Source: Castanea sativa (Eukaryota > Streptophyta > Magnoliopsida > Fagales > Fagaceae). From it: a stretch of DNA of 64,000 nt. Position numbers and translations under genes: made by a program. Below are positions 11,644 to 25,300 of the stretch, piece after piece. Each line of letters opens with the position of its first letter. Position 1 is the stretch's first letter. Location: assembly GCF_040712315.1 (NCBI RefSeq), contig NC_134020.1, positions 6,305,362 through 6,369,361 of the forward strand, given 5' to 3'. Under the pieces are notes generated by a model that saw only the letters and a list, made by a program, of their open reading frames with translations, had not been told where the DNA came from and searched no databases.

Positions 11644-12768
11644 CTGTAGAACAAATCAAAGCAGAATATTAGTTGGTAAAACCATACAAGAGAAATTGAA
11701 TATCTAATCCATTTTAGAGCCACAAAACGCATATGGAAAGGGAAATATTGCAAACAAAACTTAAAGAAATAGCATGAAGCATCAACTATCTGACCAAACT
11801 GAGATTTGGAGTACAACTGGTTCCCTATATGAAACTGATTAAAAAACAAGCCCACATTCTCCAATGACATGATTATTGACATAAAGCAAGCTGATTGTCT
11901 ATAAGATGATCACCAATAAAAAACATTCCACATATAATTACAAATGAAGTAATGGGCCAAATAGGGGAAGAGCAATATACAAGGTAAGAGAATTCTTTAT
12001 TGTATGTGTTTCAGCCATTAAAATTATAAATTTCAATTAGCCTTAACAGATAATCTCACCAAATGTCCAACATCTAGTAGGCAAACTACTTATCTTTTTA
12101 AACCTTTCCAGAAGGCATTAAACACAAGTTCATCATGACTTTCCAGAAAATTATATACAAAATGGAGGAAAGAAATATATCTACTATTAAGCTCTGTCTT
12201 CATCAAAGGCAACTTATCAATGCAGATTAATATAATCACAAACTAAGCCAATATGAGTAAATTTGTCAATAAAAAATAATCAAGGAAATTCAATATCTGT
12301 GCAGTTGGATTAGTAATCACAACCACACTAATGGACTAAACAGTCCAAATAATGAATCCGTGAAGCACAGAAGCACAACAACTATGCAACAGAAATATAT
12401 CAACATCAACTTGAGTTTCCAATTGTAAAATAACATTAACCAATCAACTCAACAACCAGGAAGTTCTTGTACTATATTGAAAGGAACAGAACCCAGAACT
12501 CATACTAACTCAAGGAACAAAGGCAGGACTGCGAAAATAGAGTTCCTGACCAAGAGTGCCGAACTGTACTTTTTGGTCTGGTAAATTACTGCCAAATGGC
12601 ACTTAATCATTCTCAATCAGCACTTAGGGTTTTAACTCTAAAGTGCTGATCAAAACATCTTTAGCCCTATGCCTCCATCCTTCTAGGCAGCTCCTTGAAG
12701 AGATAAAGCACATATTGACAGCCAGCAACTTGAGTTAAGAAGCCTAGAGGAGGGATTATCTCATTTAA
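11644..12768. other. Region upstream of visible CCCH exons, no exon found
   Basis: I searched the minus strand for the missing ERxGQPEC and first-finger coding sequence and did not see it. Near 12670-12768 a minus frame reads LNEIIPPLGFLTQVAGCQYV and runs into the N gap, but I do not recognise it. Confidence 0.4.
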
Positions 12769-12968
12769 NNNNNNNNNNNNNNNNNNNNNNNNNNNNNNNN
12801 NNNNNNNNNNNNNNNNNNNNNNNNNNNNNNNNNNNNNNNNNNNNNNNNNNNNNNNNNNNNNNNNNNNNNNNNNNNNNNNNNNNNNNNNNNNNNNNNNNNN
12901 NNNNNNNNNNNNNNNNNNNNNNNNNNNNNNNNNNNNNNNNNNNNNNNNNNNNNNNNNNNNNNNNNNNN
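12769..12968. other. Assembly gap, 200 N
   Basis: A run of exactly 200 N. The round number suggests a placeholder of unknown true size. It lies where 5' exons of the CCCH gene would be expected. Confidence 0.99.
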
Positions 12969-13450
12969 GAAGAAAGAAAGCACCCAATGTACCCATGAAA
13001 ATTCAAGCACAAATAAGCAATCACTCTGTTACACGATCCAGACCTGCGTAAGATCTGTAGGGACCATGGGCCCAAACACTTGGTGCAAAGAAGGTATACA
13101 GGATAAAAAAAAAAAAAGACAACACAAATACAAATCCATACCACAAAACGAGAAAGAAAAGCTATGGAACAATGTTCAACTAGAAAAGATAAAACTTATA
13201 AAGCCCAAATTGTTTGAAAGTACCAACATCTGAATTAACCGGAAAATGCGTAGAGGCTAAAGGGAATAAGGCAAGTTAGTAAAGAACTGTTTGGAGAAAT
13301 GGTGGCAGCTCGAAGGAGGGAGAACCCTTTGCCTTTTAACCTTCGAATCCTGCAACCTTATTAGCACGAGCTAGAGCCTCCTCAACGGCAAGCAATCTCA
13401 ATATCTATACTTTTGAAAGCCCGCCTCTAGAATCAGCATATGGGCTACAG
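12969..13450. other. Unassigned sequence between gap and homopolymer
   Basis: No gene is recognised on either strand. GC content rises near 13300-13450, and the stretch ends directly in the poly-C run. Confidence 0.4.
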
Positions 13451-13672
<222 letters not shown>

Positions 13673-16600
13673 AAATAAACAAAAAAACAAGGACAAAGCG
13701 GAACTTGGCCTCCAAAAGATCTCGCACCCACTCCCTTCCACTCCAAAAGCTTTTTCTTCGTAGGCGAGTCAAGGGAGGAATTCCTCGTGAGACTTCAAGC
13801 ATGGCAGTCACAAATGACTCCATCGAATGTTAGCCCCCAAACATACCTCCCTAAAAGCCATCGGTAAAGTCTCCGATGGACTTTGACCAACCCCTTCCCA
13901 AAGAATCGGCAGACCCTCCCTCCTGCATGAAAAAGTGCGGTGAAGTTGCCATAGGAATGCCGTGCCATGAAAATGTGGGTTTGCAAGAAGGTTGTTAAAC
14001 TCCAAAAGATCAAAGCGGCTGTCATGAAGGCAGTGAGCCCTCGAGTCGATTCGAAACACGCAATTCGGAGCCTCTAATAAGTGTTGCATCTCCACTTGTA
14101 GGGATTAAAAGGAATCACAACCTTCTCGGATAGCTTGTGGGTCCTCGCCCGAGATTTAGTAATTGGTGCGAGCATCCTACAACCACCCTGTGAACCACAA
14201 ACTTAGGATGCCCAACACTTCCAGGCTAAACACTCGCAAAAGCAGACATGGTTCAAAAAAGAGGATAAAGCCAAGAAAGAAAAGAGATAAAGCAAGAAAA
14301 GCAAAAAAAAAAAAAAAAAAAAAGAGACCCATATCGGCTTCCCGTGTGTGGTTTCCTCCTCTTACTCCTCTCGATTTCTTGGAAGACATTATGATAGAAC
14401 ACGCAAAGACAAAAGGGTGGAGGAGACCTAGCAAAATGGTCAAGGAAGGAAAGGATACTTGGGGTTTCGCCATTAGTGAGGAAAAAAGGCAAAAGAAAAA
14501 GTACAAAGGGGAGGAAGGATAGGGGTAAGAGGAGAAATGCACCATCGCACCTTCGCAACCCTTTCGATTCCAAAATGAAATGCGGTTTCATGCATGCGGT
14601 GTCGATAACTCGGCTTGACTCTAAAAGCGGGGAAGAGAGAAGGGGAAATCTAAAAAAACAACGTAGAGAGGGCAGAAGAAAAACAAGATTAAGCTTTTCT
14701 TATATGAGAAGGACGGGGGCTCACCTCGTTTAAGGGATTGAGACACGCCCCCAAGGGTTCTTCGTTTGACATGGGATCACGTGAGCGCTTTGGCGATGAC
14801 TGAAAGGCTACTCGGCCGGGGGATCTCGGGAAACAGTGAGAGGGCCGAGAAGCAGGAAGATCCCGAGTAATAAGTGGAAACAGTAGACGAGGTAAATTGA
14901 ATGCCCCGCATTGGCCGCCCAGCCTGGGCCAGCTCGTTATACCACCACCAGTGGCCTCCCTCTTCCAAGCTCTGGAAACCATGTGAAGAAGGCTAGCTAA
15001 TTACTTCTTCCTTCCAAAGCCTCATGCGCCATGAGGGGCAATTTTCACCTCGTAAAAAGAAAAATAATATATGTAAGTGCACATGGTACCAAAAGGGGGT
15101 AGAAACAAACTAAGAAAAGCATAAAGAAAATGTATCACATCATCACTGATGATTTCGACTCTCGCCTTTTCTTTGGGTCAACTTGCGCTTGGACTGCAAG
15201 GAAAAAAAAAAGCCACCTTCATTAGTTAAAAGAAAAGAGAAGAGACACTACAACAAATAAATACGATCGTAAAATAAAAGAGACAAGAAGGAAAGAGGCC
15301 TTGCCCTTCTCTCTCTTAGCATGGTAGCCCTGCAATGGTCTCTTGTTTATTACTTAGCCACTGGCCTGCACGAAGGTCCTGTGGGAGACTAGGCACAAGA
15401 TGCAAGGATCCCAATGAACTCCAATCGGGCTGAAGAACTGAAAGGAACTCCGCGAGAGAGGAAGACTTCGCCTTAGTCTTCACTCGAGACTTTGGAATCA
15501 AAGAACACCCAACTTCTTTTCCCATTGCGGGGGAACTCGCTTTTTCAAGCCCTCAAAATTACCACTTGCTTCTCGGGACCTCGGCACATCTCCTCGTTCT
15601 GCAGTTTCAGAGCCGCATTCGTCGCCCTCAACACCTTCCTCGAGCTCAAATTACCTCGCCTCGTTTCGTGCTTCGATCTTTTTACCTTTACTCTGGGTGT
15701 AGCTAAGTAATTGCCTTAATCGCCTTTATCGCCCTTTTAATCGGCATCCCAAGAAGTACTAACATCTAGTGTGTAACACACCCAATACTGCCTCAGAGGC
15801 ATGCCACTTCCGCAAACTTTGTCTTGGGTTAAGCTTACTGCGCAGAGATGCCAATACCAATACTGCGTCTAATGGGAAGCGTGGATAGGCGCCTGCGTTA
15901 GCAGAAAGAAGCGCAAGAAGAATTTGGCTTATTAAGAACTCTCTCTATCTTGCCCAGACCAACATAATCAACAAAAAGATTTCTTGTACTCATCTCTCAA
16001 TAGCCGAAAAACTCATCAGGGTAAGTAAAAGACTCCCTCCCCGGGAGTTCTGGGAACCGACAAACCATGGACATTCCTCCGCAACCAGAGGAGTAAGGCC
16101 TCGAGGCCTTCAAGGAATGGATCCGTGGAAGTGAGAGCAGTGGGTACAATATCTCTTGAAAATTGAAAAGATTTCGATCAAAGCCAAATTGTCACGTGAG
16201 TATTCGTGTGTGCCGAGGACACAATGTGTGTATCTCAGGGCCACTGGGAGAGGGCACTCAAAGCCAAGAAGGGCTAACACAAGCAAAATAAGCCAAATTT
16301 CCTTCTATCACCCCGGGTGCAAATCAAAGGTGTTCTCGGAGAACTCGACAACAGAAAATAAGCTAAAAATATAGTCACAAGGCAAACCCGTGGCCTAACT
16401 CCCTGGTGAGAAATGCGCCATCTTAAATGCCTGCTCGATTAAAAAGCTCAACTAGGCTGAGGTTGCCACCTTTCGGACTAGCCCAACGAAAAATAATGGG
16501 TGATTATCAACAAATCTACTCGCAAAAACCTTTAATTACATCAAGGGATCCCTAGAACTTATCTTTTACAAACTTCAAATTTCTACACTTTTATAAAGTA

Positions 16601-17598
16601 ACCAAAGATCGGTCCCACATGAATACCTGAAGGATGGCATAGTGGAGGGATGAGGTGATCGCATAACAAGAGTCGCCTTCAACCTTGTCTCCATGAAGCT
16701 GGTCTAGTTAAGAATAAACGTGGCCTAAGAACATGGGGGCTAGAGGATACTAAGCACCCTAGGCCAATCTGATGGCCAACGGGAAGAAAACAGACTTGAC
16801 CCCATACCCGGGGAGCTCGCTAAACAAAAATTTACTAAGCCAAAGCATCAAGAACCCAGCTCACCTAACTGCCTTGCCTCTCGCGAAAGATTCATATCCC
16901 ATTTGCCCATTCTGGTCGGTTTCCCACCAAGAGAAGCAGTACGCTCGCCAAAATGGCTAAACATTTTGTCTTCCACCTCAAGATCCCCACTGGAAAGATT
17001 GATATCAAAGGGATTCTCGTCTCTAAAGACCGGGAGAAGGAAATTGTTAACCACATCCTCTAAGGTGATGGTAAGTTCTCCAACAGAAAGAAGAAAGTAT
17101 GAAGAGAATAGCACCAACGACGTACCAAATGCCTAAGGCCCTTAGCATCTCTGAAACCCTCAAGGTTCCTGGAAATCGTCACTTCCCTCAAGATCTCAGC
17201 GTGTTCCAAACAGCCCACAAACTTCGCATCAGCAAGCTCCTTATCTACCCAAATGGGCCAACTGGAGATCCTCCCAGGGACAAAATTAAAGAAGATGGGG
17301 ACTGCCTCTTGAGATCCTCACCTAACTTGGAGGTACAAAATCTCCCTTGGGTCTGGGGCCTGAGCGAAACCAGTGGAACCCACCTGGCAAGAGAATACCC
17401 AGGCATGAGGAGACGGAGGGGCCTCACCATGAGACACCGCAAGGAAGGATAGACTGGGGGTATACTAAGGATCTTGTAAAGGGAAGGCTGGGCGTTCCAT
17501 GACTCCCTATGACTCGCCCTGTATAGAATCAGAAGAATCCTCGCCCTTAGAAGGGCTAGGAGTACGCTTCCTCCTTTTTCGAGAGGAAGAGGAAGCCA
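13673..17598 (-). pseudogene. Antisense plant-mobile-domain (PMD) ORF of a gypsy element, decayed
   Basis: The minus-strand start is at 17598 (MASSSSRKRRKRTPSPSKG), with a Ser/Lys/Arg-rich, nuclear-signal-like N terminus. Further left, frames give VDKELADAKFVGCLEHA, a SRNLEGFRDAKGLRHLVRRW block and GELTITLEDVVNNFLLPVF (about 17080), hallmark blocks of the plant mobile domain. A final ORF at 16848-17117 carries the last of these. Lower-quality blocks continue to about 15300, and a possible distal block is near 13800-14095 (VFRIDSRAHCLHDSRFDLLE). Stops and frameshifts are frequent, so no intact product is expected. It is antisense to the 3' LTR at 18129, as in Tat-type elements with extra ORFs. 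PMD proteins have no firmly known biochemical role. Confidence 0.6.
14160..16800. other. Poorly resolved interior of the PMD element
   Basis: Only fragments are readable on the minus strand, for example Lys/Glu-rich coding around 15490-15720 that may be a coiled coil, and low-complexity A-rich runs near 14305-14325. I see no separate gene. Confidence 0.35.
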
Positions 17599-18128
17599 TC
17601 AGAGCAGCAAGTGTGCTAAGGAATAGCAAAGTTAAAGGGATAAGGAACACGAAAAAGGAAGACAAAGAAGCAGATTGACTGCAAGAGAGATAAGCTTAAA
17701 GATGGAAAGGTCAAGGAAATAAAGGAAAAAATGAGAAAAAAATTGCAATAAGAACACAAAGAGCAGTTGGAAGAAGATGATGTATGGAAAGGCGCGCTAG
17801 TTGCCAAAATTTAATTTCAAGAAGAAAGTTATTGGCAGTTATTGATGGGAGTTACAGGGAACATGAAAAGTGAGTAGGGGAAGTTTTTCACTCCAAAAAA
17901 AAATTTTAACTGCCACGTCTCTTGCAAAAGGGGGAGGCTACGAAGAGGGGAAGTGCAACGCGTAAAGAAGACCAAGATACCCAAAATCAGTAGGAAGTCA
18001 GGATCCTGAAGAAGAGAGAAGGGAACTCGAGGATGATTAGAATAGCAAAGAAGGAAGTCCTACGGAAACCAAAACTCTATATTACTCACGCGCGGGCTGT
18101 AGGCAACCCACGAGCTCGGGGGGCTAAA
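17599..18128. other. Leader of antisense PMD ORF and polypurine tract
   Basis: No coding region is recognised. The right end reads GCTCGGGGGGCTAAA immediately before TGTTGAGG, a polypurine-like tract that supports a plus-oriented 3' LTR starting at 18129. Confidence 0.45.
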
Positions 18129-19441
18129 TGTTGAGGTCTAAAAAAAACATGACATAGGGCCCAAAGAAATAGCACATTGGGTCAACCCATGGAAAGTAAA
18201 ATTGAGAAAAAAAAAAGGGGTTGGGCTCACAAAAAAAGAAAAGGATGGTAGGCCCAATAGACTTGAGGCCCAGGATTCATGAAGGGGCAGGCTTAGAATC
18301 CATGAAATAAAGGGAAGAAAGAAGAGGGCTCAGCCTGCCAAGATCAGAGGACCAAGGAGAGTCCAGTAGAAATAACTGGGTCGGGATCCTAGAGACTGCC
18401 AGGGGCCTGGGATCCCTAGGGCGTGCAGCACAGCCAAAGAAGGATTAAGACAGCTCAAAAGGGGAACCAAAAGGCACAAGGAACAAAGGGCAGATATGTC
18501 CTTCTCAAGCACTCAGTGATGTAGCACATAACCAGAGGGTTTGGAGAGCAACAACTCATGAGCAAAGGGGCCGGTACCTCGGGGAACCTAGAAGGAAGAA
18601 CCATAAGGGGAAGTAGCTGAAAAAACGTTGGCTCACTAGGAAAAAATGACAAAAAAGGAGGGGCGACCAAAAGACTAAGTCTGGAAAAAGGAAGATAGAG
18701 AAACCTTGGAGGAAGCGAAGTTGCAGGTCAACTCCCCGAAGACACCTTAGAATAGAAGGTCAGCAAGGGGCTTTTGGGGAAAAAGCACCAAAAGAAGAGA
18801 ACTATGAGAAACAAGGAATGGGTCAGCCACCAAAGCTACTGGCACGCTACAGGCCTTGCTATCGAAGCAAAGAGAGGGAACCGGTGGTACCTCGAAGCCC
18901 TGAGGTGACGCTATAAAAGGAGGAAGCAGCAATAGTGAAAGTCATGATTCGGAAATAGTGAAATCAGAATAGAACCATAAAACTCTGTCAAAATTCTAAG
19001 AAAATAAGAATATATCTCCCGGTATCCCAGAAATAGCCACTATAGTACAATACTTGGATTCAAAAGGATTCAAACTTTGCAAGTCTTAGAGGTTCTAGAT
19101 TGCCATCTAAGTCTGTAATTTTTGAGCTTATTTGGACCTTGTAGCACAATTTAGTGAGCACGTTGTAATCCATAATTAAGGAGATTAATGGAGTATTTCT
19201 TATTGATGTAAGGATCATAAACAATTATTTTTGTGTTTCTTTGTTACATTTTGTCTTCCTTTGTTGTTTTCTTGTTGTTCAATACATACATTCTCACTCG
19301 CTAGTGTATGCGTATTGCAAGAGTCTCGCCCTGTGCACCACTTGGTTTGTAAACAGCTCATTTAACTACGGTGACCAATCCCAATCCCTTCAAACTACAA
19401 CAAGAGGGCCCGAGGGTCCTTGTTTAAGCTTGGGCCTGGAC
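18129..19441 (+). mobile_element. 3' LTR of PMD gypsy element, left part (resumes at 27735-27761)
   Basis: It starts TGTTGAGGTC after a polypurine-like tract. The sequence stops at the copia insertion (TGGAC duplication) and resumes after it as ATCATCC... ending CCTCACAACA at 27761. The LTR thus starts TGTTGAGG and ends with its near-inverse CCTCACAACA, which supports both ends. The reconstructed length is about 1.34 kb. Confidence 0.65.
19437..19441 (+). repeat. Target-site duplication TGGAC, left copy
   Basis: The same five bases recur at 27730-27734, directly after the ...TCCAACA end of the copia element. Confidence 0.85.
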
Positions 19442-20850
19442 TATTAGGATTTATGCCCTAAAATCCAATTTATTGGCATGTCATAAATAATTAAATTGTT
19501 TAATTATATAAGACTATTTATAAATGAACTAATGGGACATTATCTTAGTCCATAAGATGCATTGTATGTGATTTATGTGATTTAGTCACAGAAGATGTAA
19601 ATCACAAGTTCCCTGTAAACTCAAAATGTAGTTCATAGTCGGTGATGAAATTGGACGTTTCATCTGCGAAGACTATAACTTATCAACTAAGATGATTTGT
19701 CTTGATCATGAAAATGGAGATTTCTAGTTGGTATATTGATATGTTTTAAGAGTTAAGACATATTGAACTGGACCGCTGTGAGATTTATTATTCTCCTAAC
19801 GACTGTCAAATGAATAATAAATCTCACGACTTCTATTTACATAAACTCTTAATCCTGAGAGAATAATGGACCTGATCATGAGATGTAGGTTGCTTTGATA
19901 TATCAGAAGTGAGATCTATTAGTTACTGTTAAAACCACAGTATGTTGGGCAGCTACATTAGTGTTGATGGAATATATATTTTCAAGATGGAATTCATGGT
20001 CTCTTAACGGAGATACAAAATATTCCCTTGAGATAAGTTTAAAAACTTTAGTTATTCAGAGAGTTGGGTCCAACAGCTTTAGTAAGGAATTACTAAAGTA
20101 TATATTTATGGAATTGGATTTCATATATATATAATGAATACTTAAAGGATTAAACCGGGTATTCAAGAATTAAGATGTAGTAATCTTCAAAGTGGCAGTC
20201 TATATTCATGACTTTGTATTACTACGAATATTTTATGAAGGGATTGCATGTATAATAAAGTCTTGGGATATAATTTATAGATAAGACCTAGAGTACAACT
20301 ATATTTATATAGTGGTATTAAATATAGTTAATGGTAACTTTGGACTTGTCAAGAATTGACAGAAAAGCCCAAGGCCCATTAGAGCTAGTGTCTTATTGGT
20401 CTCTTTTGGTTCCACTCCAAGCCACACACAAGAGCCCAATTGGAATGGGCCAAAAGGCTAGCCCAATTAGATAATCAGTTATATATAAGGAGAGAAACAT
20501 ACAGAATTTCTAAGAGGGTTTTCATAAGACCTTTTCACAGTGTTTTTTTTTTATACAAAGAATGAAATGGTTTGTATGTGAGTGTTGGACAGTTTCCTAT
20601 TCTCGGAAATTGATTGAGAGACCACACATCTTGGGCATTAAGTGGAATTGGAGTGAAGATTAAAAGTATTCCCAAGTGCTTATGATCTTCGGTTTTGAAT
20701 TTCACCATACCAAGGTACGCTTTCTTATTCTCTAATTCTGAAACTTACATAGTACATGTTATCAATTACGAATGAAGTAGATCCGTTAATTTTTCGCTAC
20801 GCGTGTTTTATATAAGATACAAACACGTATTTTCATGTGTTTTTCCAACA
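19442..20850 (+). repeat. 5' LTR of copia element 1
   Basis: About 1.41 kb, ending ATGTGTTTTTCCAACA. Its first 250 bp (TTATGCCCTAAAATCC...) match 25610 onward. It is followed by AT and the primer-binding site. Confidence 0.85.
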
Positions 20851-20852
20851 AT

Positions 20853-20864
20853 TGGTATCAGAGC
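20853..20864 (+). promoter_or_regulatory. Primer-binding site, copia element 1
   Basis: TGGTATCAGAGC, complementary to the 3' end of initiator tRNA-Met, two bases after the LTR. This is the standard copia primer site. Confidence 0.95.
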
Positions 20865-21177
20865 GGCCTTCAATTTTGAATTGTATAACATGTTTTATGA
20901 GTTTTGGAGTTAGGGACAATAGTTTCATGATGTTAGAAGATTAAACATATTTAATTTTCTGCATGGTTGTTAAAACTATGATCTGATGAAAACTGATTTT
21001 GATGTTATGATGTTGTTTAATTTTGAGTTTGAGTATGTTAAATTGAATTTTTAAGGCTATAGCATCAATGATATTCAGTTTTGATATCAAACTCTGTTTA
21101 TCATGTTCATATGATGGTTGTTTTGTTCATGAAAACGTTAAAAAACTGTCATAGAAAAATTTTGGGAAATTCAAAAT

Positions 21178-21350
21178 TTGCGACGCTCAATCGATCGAGC
21201 TGACAGAATTTTTCTCGATCGATCGAGGATTCGCCGAGCATCGATCGAGCTTCGTGGAATTTTTCTGTCGAGGATCAATCGAGCAGCCAGAACTTTTCTC
21301 GATCGATCAAGGTACATTCTCGATCGATCGAGAACTGGGTATTCAGAATT
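21178..21350 (+). repeat. Short CGATCGAG-rich repeat cluster
   Basis: Six or more copies of (T/A)CGATCGAG(G/C) or near variants, separated by AGAATTTTTCT-like spacers, lie in the leader of copia element 1. A weaker relative (CTATCGAG, CTCGATAG) lies inside the solo LTR at 44820-44900. Confidence 0.75.
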
Positions 21351-21839
21351 TTTTCTAAGTGTTTTTCACATATATAAAAAACAAGGATGTGTGTGATGAG
21401 ATTACACATGGTTCTAACTAGAAGACCTAATGAGATCAATGGTATTAGTTAAATAGAACTCTTAGTCCTAAATAGTTTGGGACTTGTCTTTTAACAAACA
21501 TTCTAATGAGATTGGAATTGTTGTATGATTGAAAGTCCTTAATTCATTTTAATTATAAGTTTTAATGAGATTAAAGCTTAATTAAAAGGTATATAGTTTC
21601 TAATGAGATTAGAACTATTCTTTTAGTAGATTAAGGATAGAGTTCTATAGAACTAATTTTTGATTCATTAGCGTTTAAGGAATCCTAAATAGTTTAGGAC
21701 TTCCATTTTAGTTAGTGATTCTAATGAGATTAGAGTCTTCAACAAGTGCAAGGTTATTAGTTGTGATGGGATCACAATTATCTAGGAAAAACCCAAATAA
21801 TGAGTAGGAGTGCTTAAATAACCCATTTGTTAAGTTTAT

Positions 21840-22319
21840 TGTAATGTGAATAGATACCTTGTCTTGACTTCGAGTCTTGCATTCCATGCGGAGGGTATTT
21901 ACTTCATGGATTACAAGGTTAAACTTCTTTGTGATTGCGCGAATGTTCGTTACGCTATAGTGATGTGACTTAGTAACATCACATTGAATTTAAACAATTA
22001 AACACATTTGATGTGTAGGGTTAAAATTGTGATTAGATCACAATGTTTTTAGGACAACCCACTTGTTTTAAAATTTCTAGTGGGAGAGAGATACAAGGGT
22101 TGGATCCCATGGCTTCCATTATCGGTTCATAGTAGTGTGGGGTAAGCACCTCGTCTTGGCGTATATGTCTCGCAATCCCAAAGGAGGGTGTTTACTTCAT
22201 GGTACTACAAGATTGAACTTACCCGTTTAAAGTAGTGTGAACAAGCACCTCGTCTTGACGTATATGCCTCGCGATCCCAAAGGATGGTGTTTCGCTTCAT
22301 GGTACTACAAGTTTAAACA
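21840..22319 (+). repeat. Three copies of an approximately 88-bp leader repeat
   Basis: Copies at about 21840-21925, 22131-22216 and 22231-22319 share the words ACCTCGTCTTG, AGGGTGTTTACTTCATGG and TACTACAAG. Two inverted relatives lie in the AC leader at about 41305-41391 and 41401-41490, so the repeat belongs to the leader of the whole copia family. Confidence 0.75.
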
Positions 22320-22379
22320 CTATAAAGGGAGATGAAATATGGCTACACATGATTCTAGATAATGGTGTACACTAGACTA

Positions 22380-25300
22380 AGTGCATTGTTAACCTCTTAA
22401 AGGAGCTATGTCATTATTACTTAGAGGCTAAAGGAAATGCGGCAAATTATTTTTGTTTGGTAAGAGTTACCATGATAGCATTAATAATGAGAATAATTGT
22501 TGCCTGATCATAGTGATTGGTATGACCTCGCTTCCGAGGAATATTAATTGCGGGATTAGGTTGTTGTTGCACCTAGTATAGTATGTTTTTCGGGTTTTAT
22601 ACTACATGGTTATGGATGCAAAATATAATGTCCCTGTAATTATGTTCATAGTCTCAAAATAAAGTTGTCATAAAATTTGTTCTCAAACTACTATTTTAAT
22701 TGAATCACATTAACTAAGAAATAATTTTGGACATGTTGCTTAAAGGAGCTGAAGTACATAAATATGTTTCGATTCAGCATTGTCATGATTTCCTACCCAT
22801 GATGCATTAATGGAAGATAGTTTATGATATGATCATAGTCTCCATTGAAATGCTATAATGTTTTATTGGCTTCTATCTCAATTGTACTACAACATGAGAT
22901 GCAAGAGTTAGTACTAGACTTAGACTTTATATTAAGTCTAAATGAGAGTTTTGGTATGAATCATATTGAGTGCTAATAAAAGCTTAAGCAATTCCAATTC
23001 TATGTCATTTAATGAAAATATTTTATTTTTTAAAATGAGTTGGAATTCTTGGATGTTGAGATTAAATGTTAATCTCATATGGATATGATCCATAAGTCCT
23101 TGTTAGAATCATTTGATCAATTCAAATTGTTTTGAAAATGAATTTCTTTTATATTATCTGAATTGATGAGTGAGTTCTACGCAAAGGAAGACATCCTAAA
23201 AGCTAAGGCTAGGATCAATATGATTTAATTCAAATTCTTAGCCTAAATCGAAAGGTAAGGGTGGTAAGAAGAGGAATTATAATACCAAACAGTTGGGCAA
23301 GCTAGTTGCCCTAGTAGTTGCCAAAAGGAAATTAGACTCAAAAGTATGACCAAAAGGAAAGTGTTTCCGGTTATGGTAAAGCTAAGCATTGCCCATAATT
23401 ATATTTCTAGATGGAAATTTACATGTTTTACTTTTTAAAGAGAAAGTTTTCATCCTTTTGCAATGAATGTTTTGGCACTTATGTCTAGATCTTATTAATC
23501 TAAATGATATTCAAGATTGGTGAAAGATGGGCTTTTAGAACCATTATTTTGTTATATTCCCAGTCTATGAATTCTATTTAGAGGATAATATGATCTAGGG
23601 CTCCTTTTGTAAAGGAATGTAGTTTCAATGATTTCTTTAAGTCAATGCATACATGAAGGAGAAATAAGACTCTTTTAGAAATAGTAAAGTACATGATAAG
23701 TATTTCCATTTGCTTATTTCTTTTGGAGATATACTTTATGTTTTACTATACATTTTCTAAAACTGATTTCAAAAGTTTGTTCCAAGGACATTTGTCAAAT
23801 TATGGATTGGGTGAAAACCTAGTATATGATACTTCCACTTTTGGGGATGTCTAGCACTTGTGCCAAAAAGGAAGTCTAACAAATTGAAATCAAAAGATAG
23901 AAAAATGTGTGTTTATGTTGTATCCAAAAGGAATTGCAAAAGATTGTTTTGGTAATCATATAGAAGATAAGGTGTTTGTAAAGTAGAATTACAAAGTTTC
24001 TTGAGGATGACTATGTGAATAATCTTAAAGCAAAACGTAGAATCATTCTAGAAGGAAAATGTCAGAATTTGTTGTAGGACAACTATGAAATACATTTAGA
24101 AATGAGATGGTTGTATTAGATACATCACAAGGCATTATTCTACATATATAGCTAGTACACCGGTACAATATCGTAGTAGGAGGATTATTAAATAAATTCA
24201 TACTTTGGGATAGACTTTTGAAGTAATTCCACAAGGATATGAATTTGATCCTCGGTCCTACGTAGAGGCAATAGATGATATGAATATGGATGACTGGATC
24301 AAAGTTATGTGAATAAAATTATATTCTATTTAAAGTCTAGAACTTGTAAAGGCGTCAAATGGCATTAAGCCTATTGTTCTCAAATAGGTCTACAAGAAAT
24401 GAGATTGATAGATTTGAAGATGCAAACCTTCAAAGTCAAGACTAATGGTGAAAAGATTTATTCAGAAAGAAATGGTTCGATTATGAAAAGATTTTTTCAC
24501 CAATAGTCAAGTTTGACACTATCTAGATTCTCTTATCCATTATATTTCATTTGGATGAAATATGGAAATGGATGTCAAGAAAGCTTCTTTTAGTAGCAAT
24601 CTTGAGAAAGACATCTTTGTGATGTAATTAGACTTGTACATAACAAAGAACCAGTAGTGTTTAGTATGTAAGTTGCTTAAATTCCGTTTATGGACTAAAG
24701 CAAGCATATGAATCATAAAATATCATCTTTGATCAAGAAATCAAATTGTTTGATTTTGATCAAGTATTAAAAGGCCTTATGTGTGTAAAAGCTATATAGA
24801 ATAATAAATTTTTTGATGTAAGTTGATGACATTCTAATCATTTAGAATGATGTAGAGTTATTGTCATCAATGGAGTTTTTGGTTGTCTAGTCCAGTTTGA
24901 TATAAAGTACTTGGGAAAGACTAGTCACATCCTAAGAATTAAACTTTGTTAAAATTCAGAATTTAGGATGTTTGGTCTATCTCAAACTACTTAAATAGAT
25001 TAAATTCTAGCCAAGTATAGCATGTAATACTTCAAGAAAGGATTCTTTCCTTTTAAGTTTGAAGCTCTTTCATATAGGACTGTGATCCTAAGACACATAA
25101 AAGGAAGAGCATATTAAGACGGTTCCTTATACTAAATCGATAGGAAGTCTTTATGCTATGCTAAATACTAGGCTAAATATCTATTTTGCGGTGGGCATAG
25201 TAAGCAAATATCAATTGAATCAAAGATCACTTAATTTAGTGGGAGTAAAGCATATACTCAAATATCTTAGGAGAATGAGGGATTATATGCTTGTCCACAG

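Noticed and set aside
12667..13144. ORFs spanning the N gap
   Set aside because: Most residues are unknown; the flanking peptides match nothing I recognise.
12969..13450. Organelle-derived insertion
   Set aside because: Somewhat higher GC was suggestive, but I could not recognise any organelle gene.
20853..20864. tRNA-Met fragment
   Set aside because: Only the 12 bases of a primer-binding site, no tRNA body.
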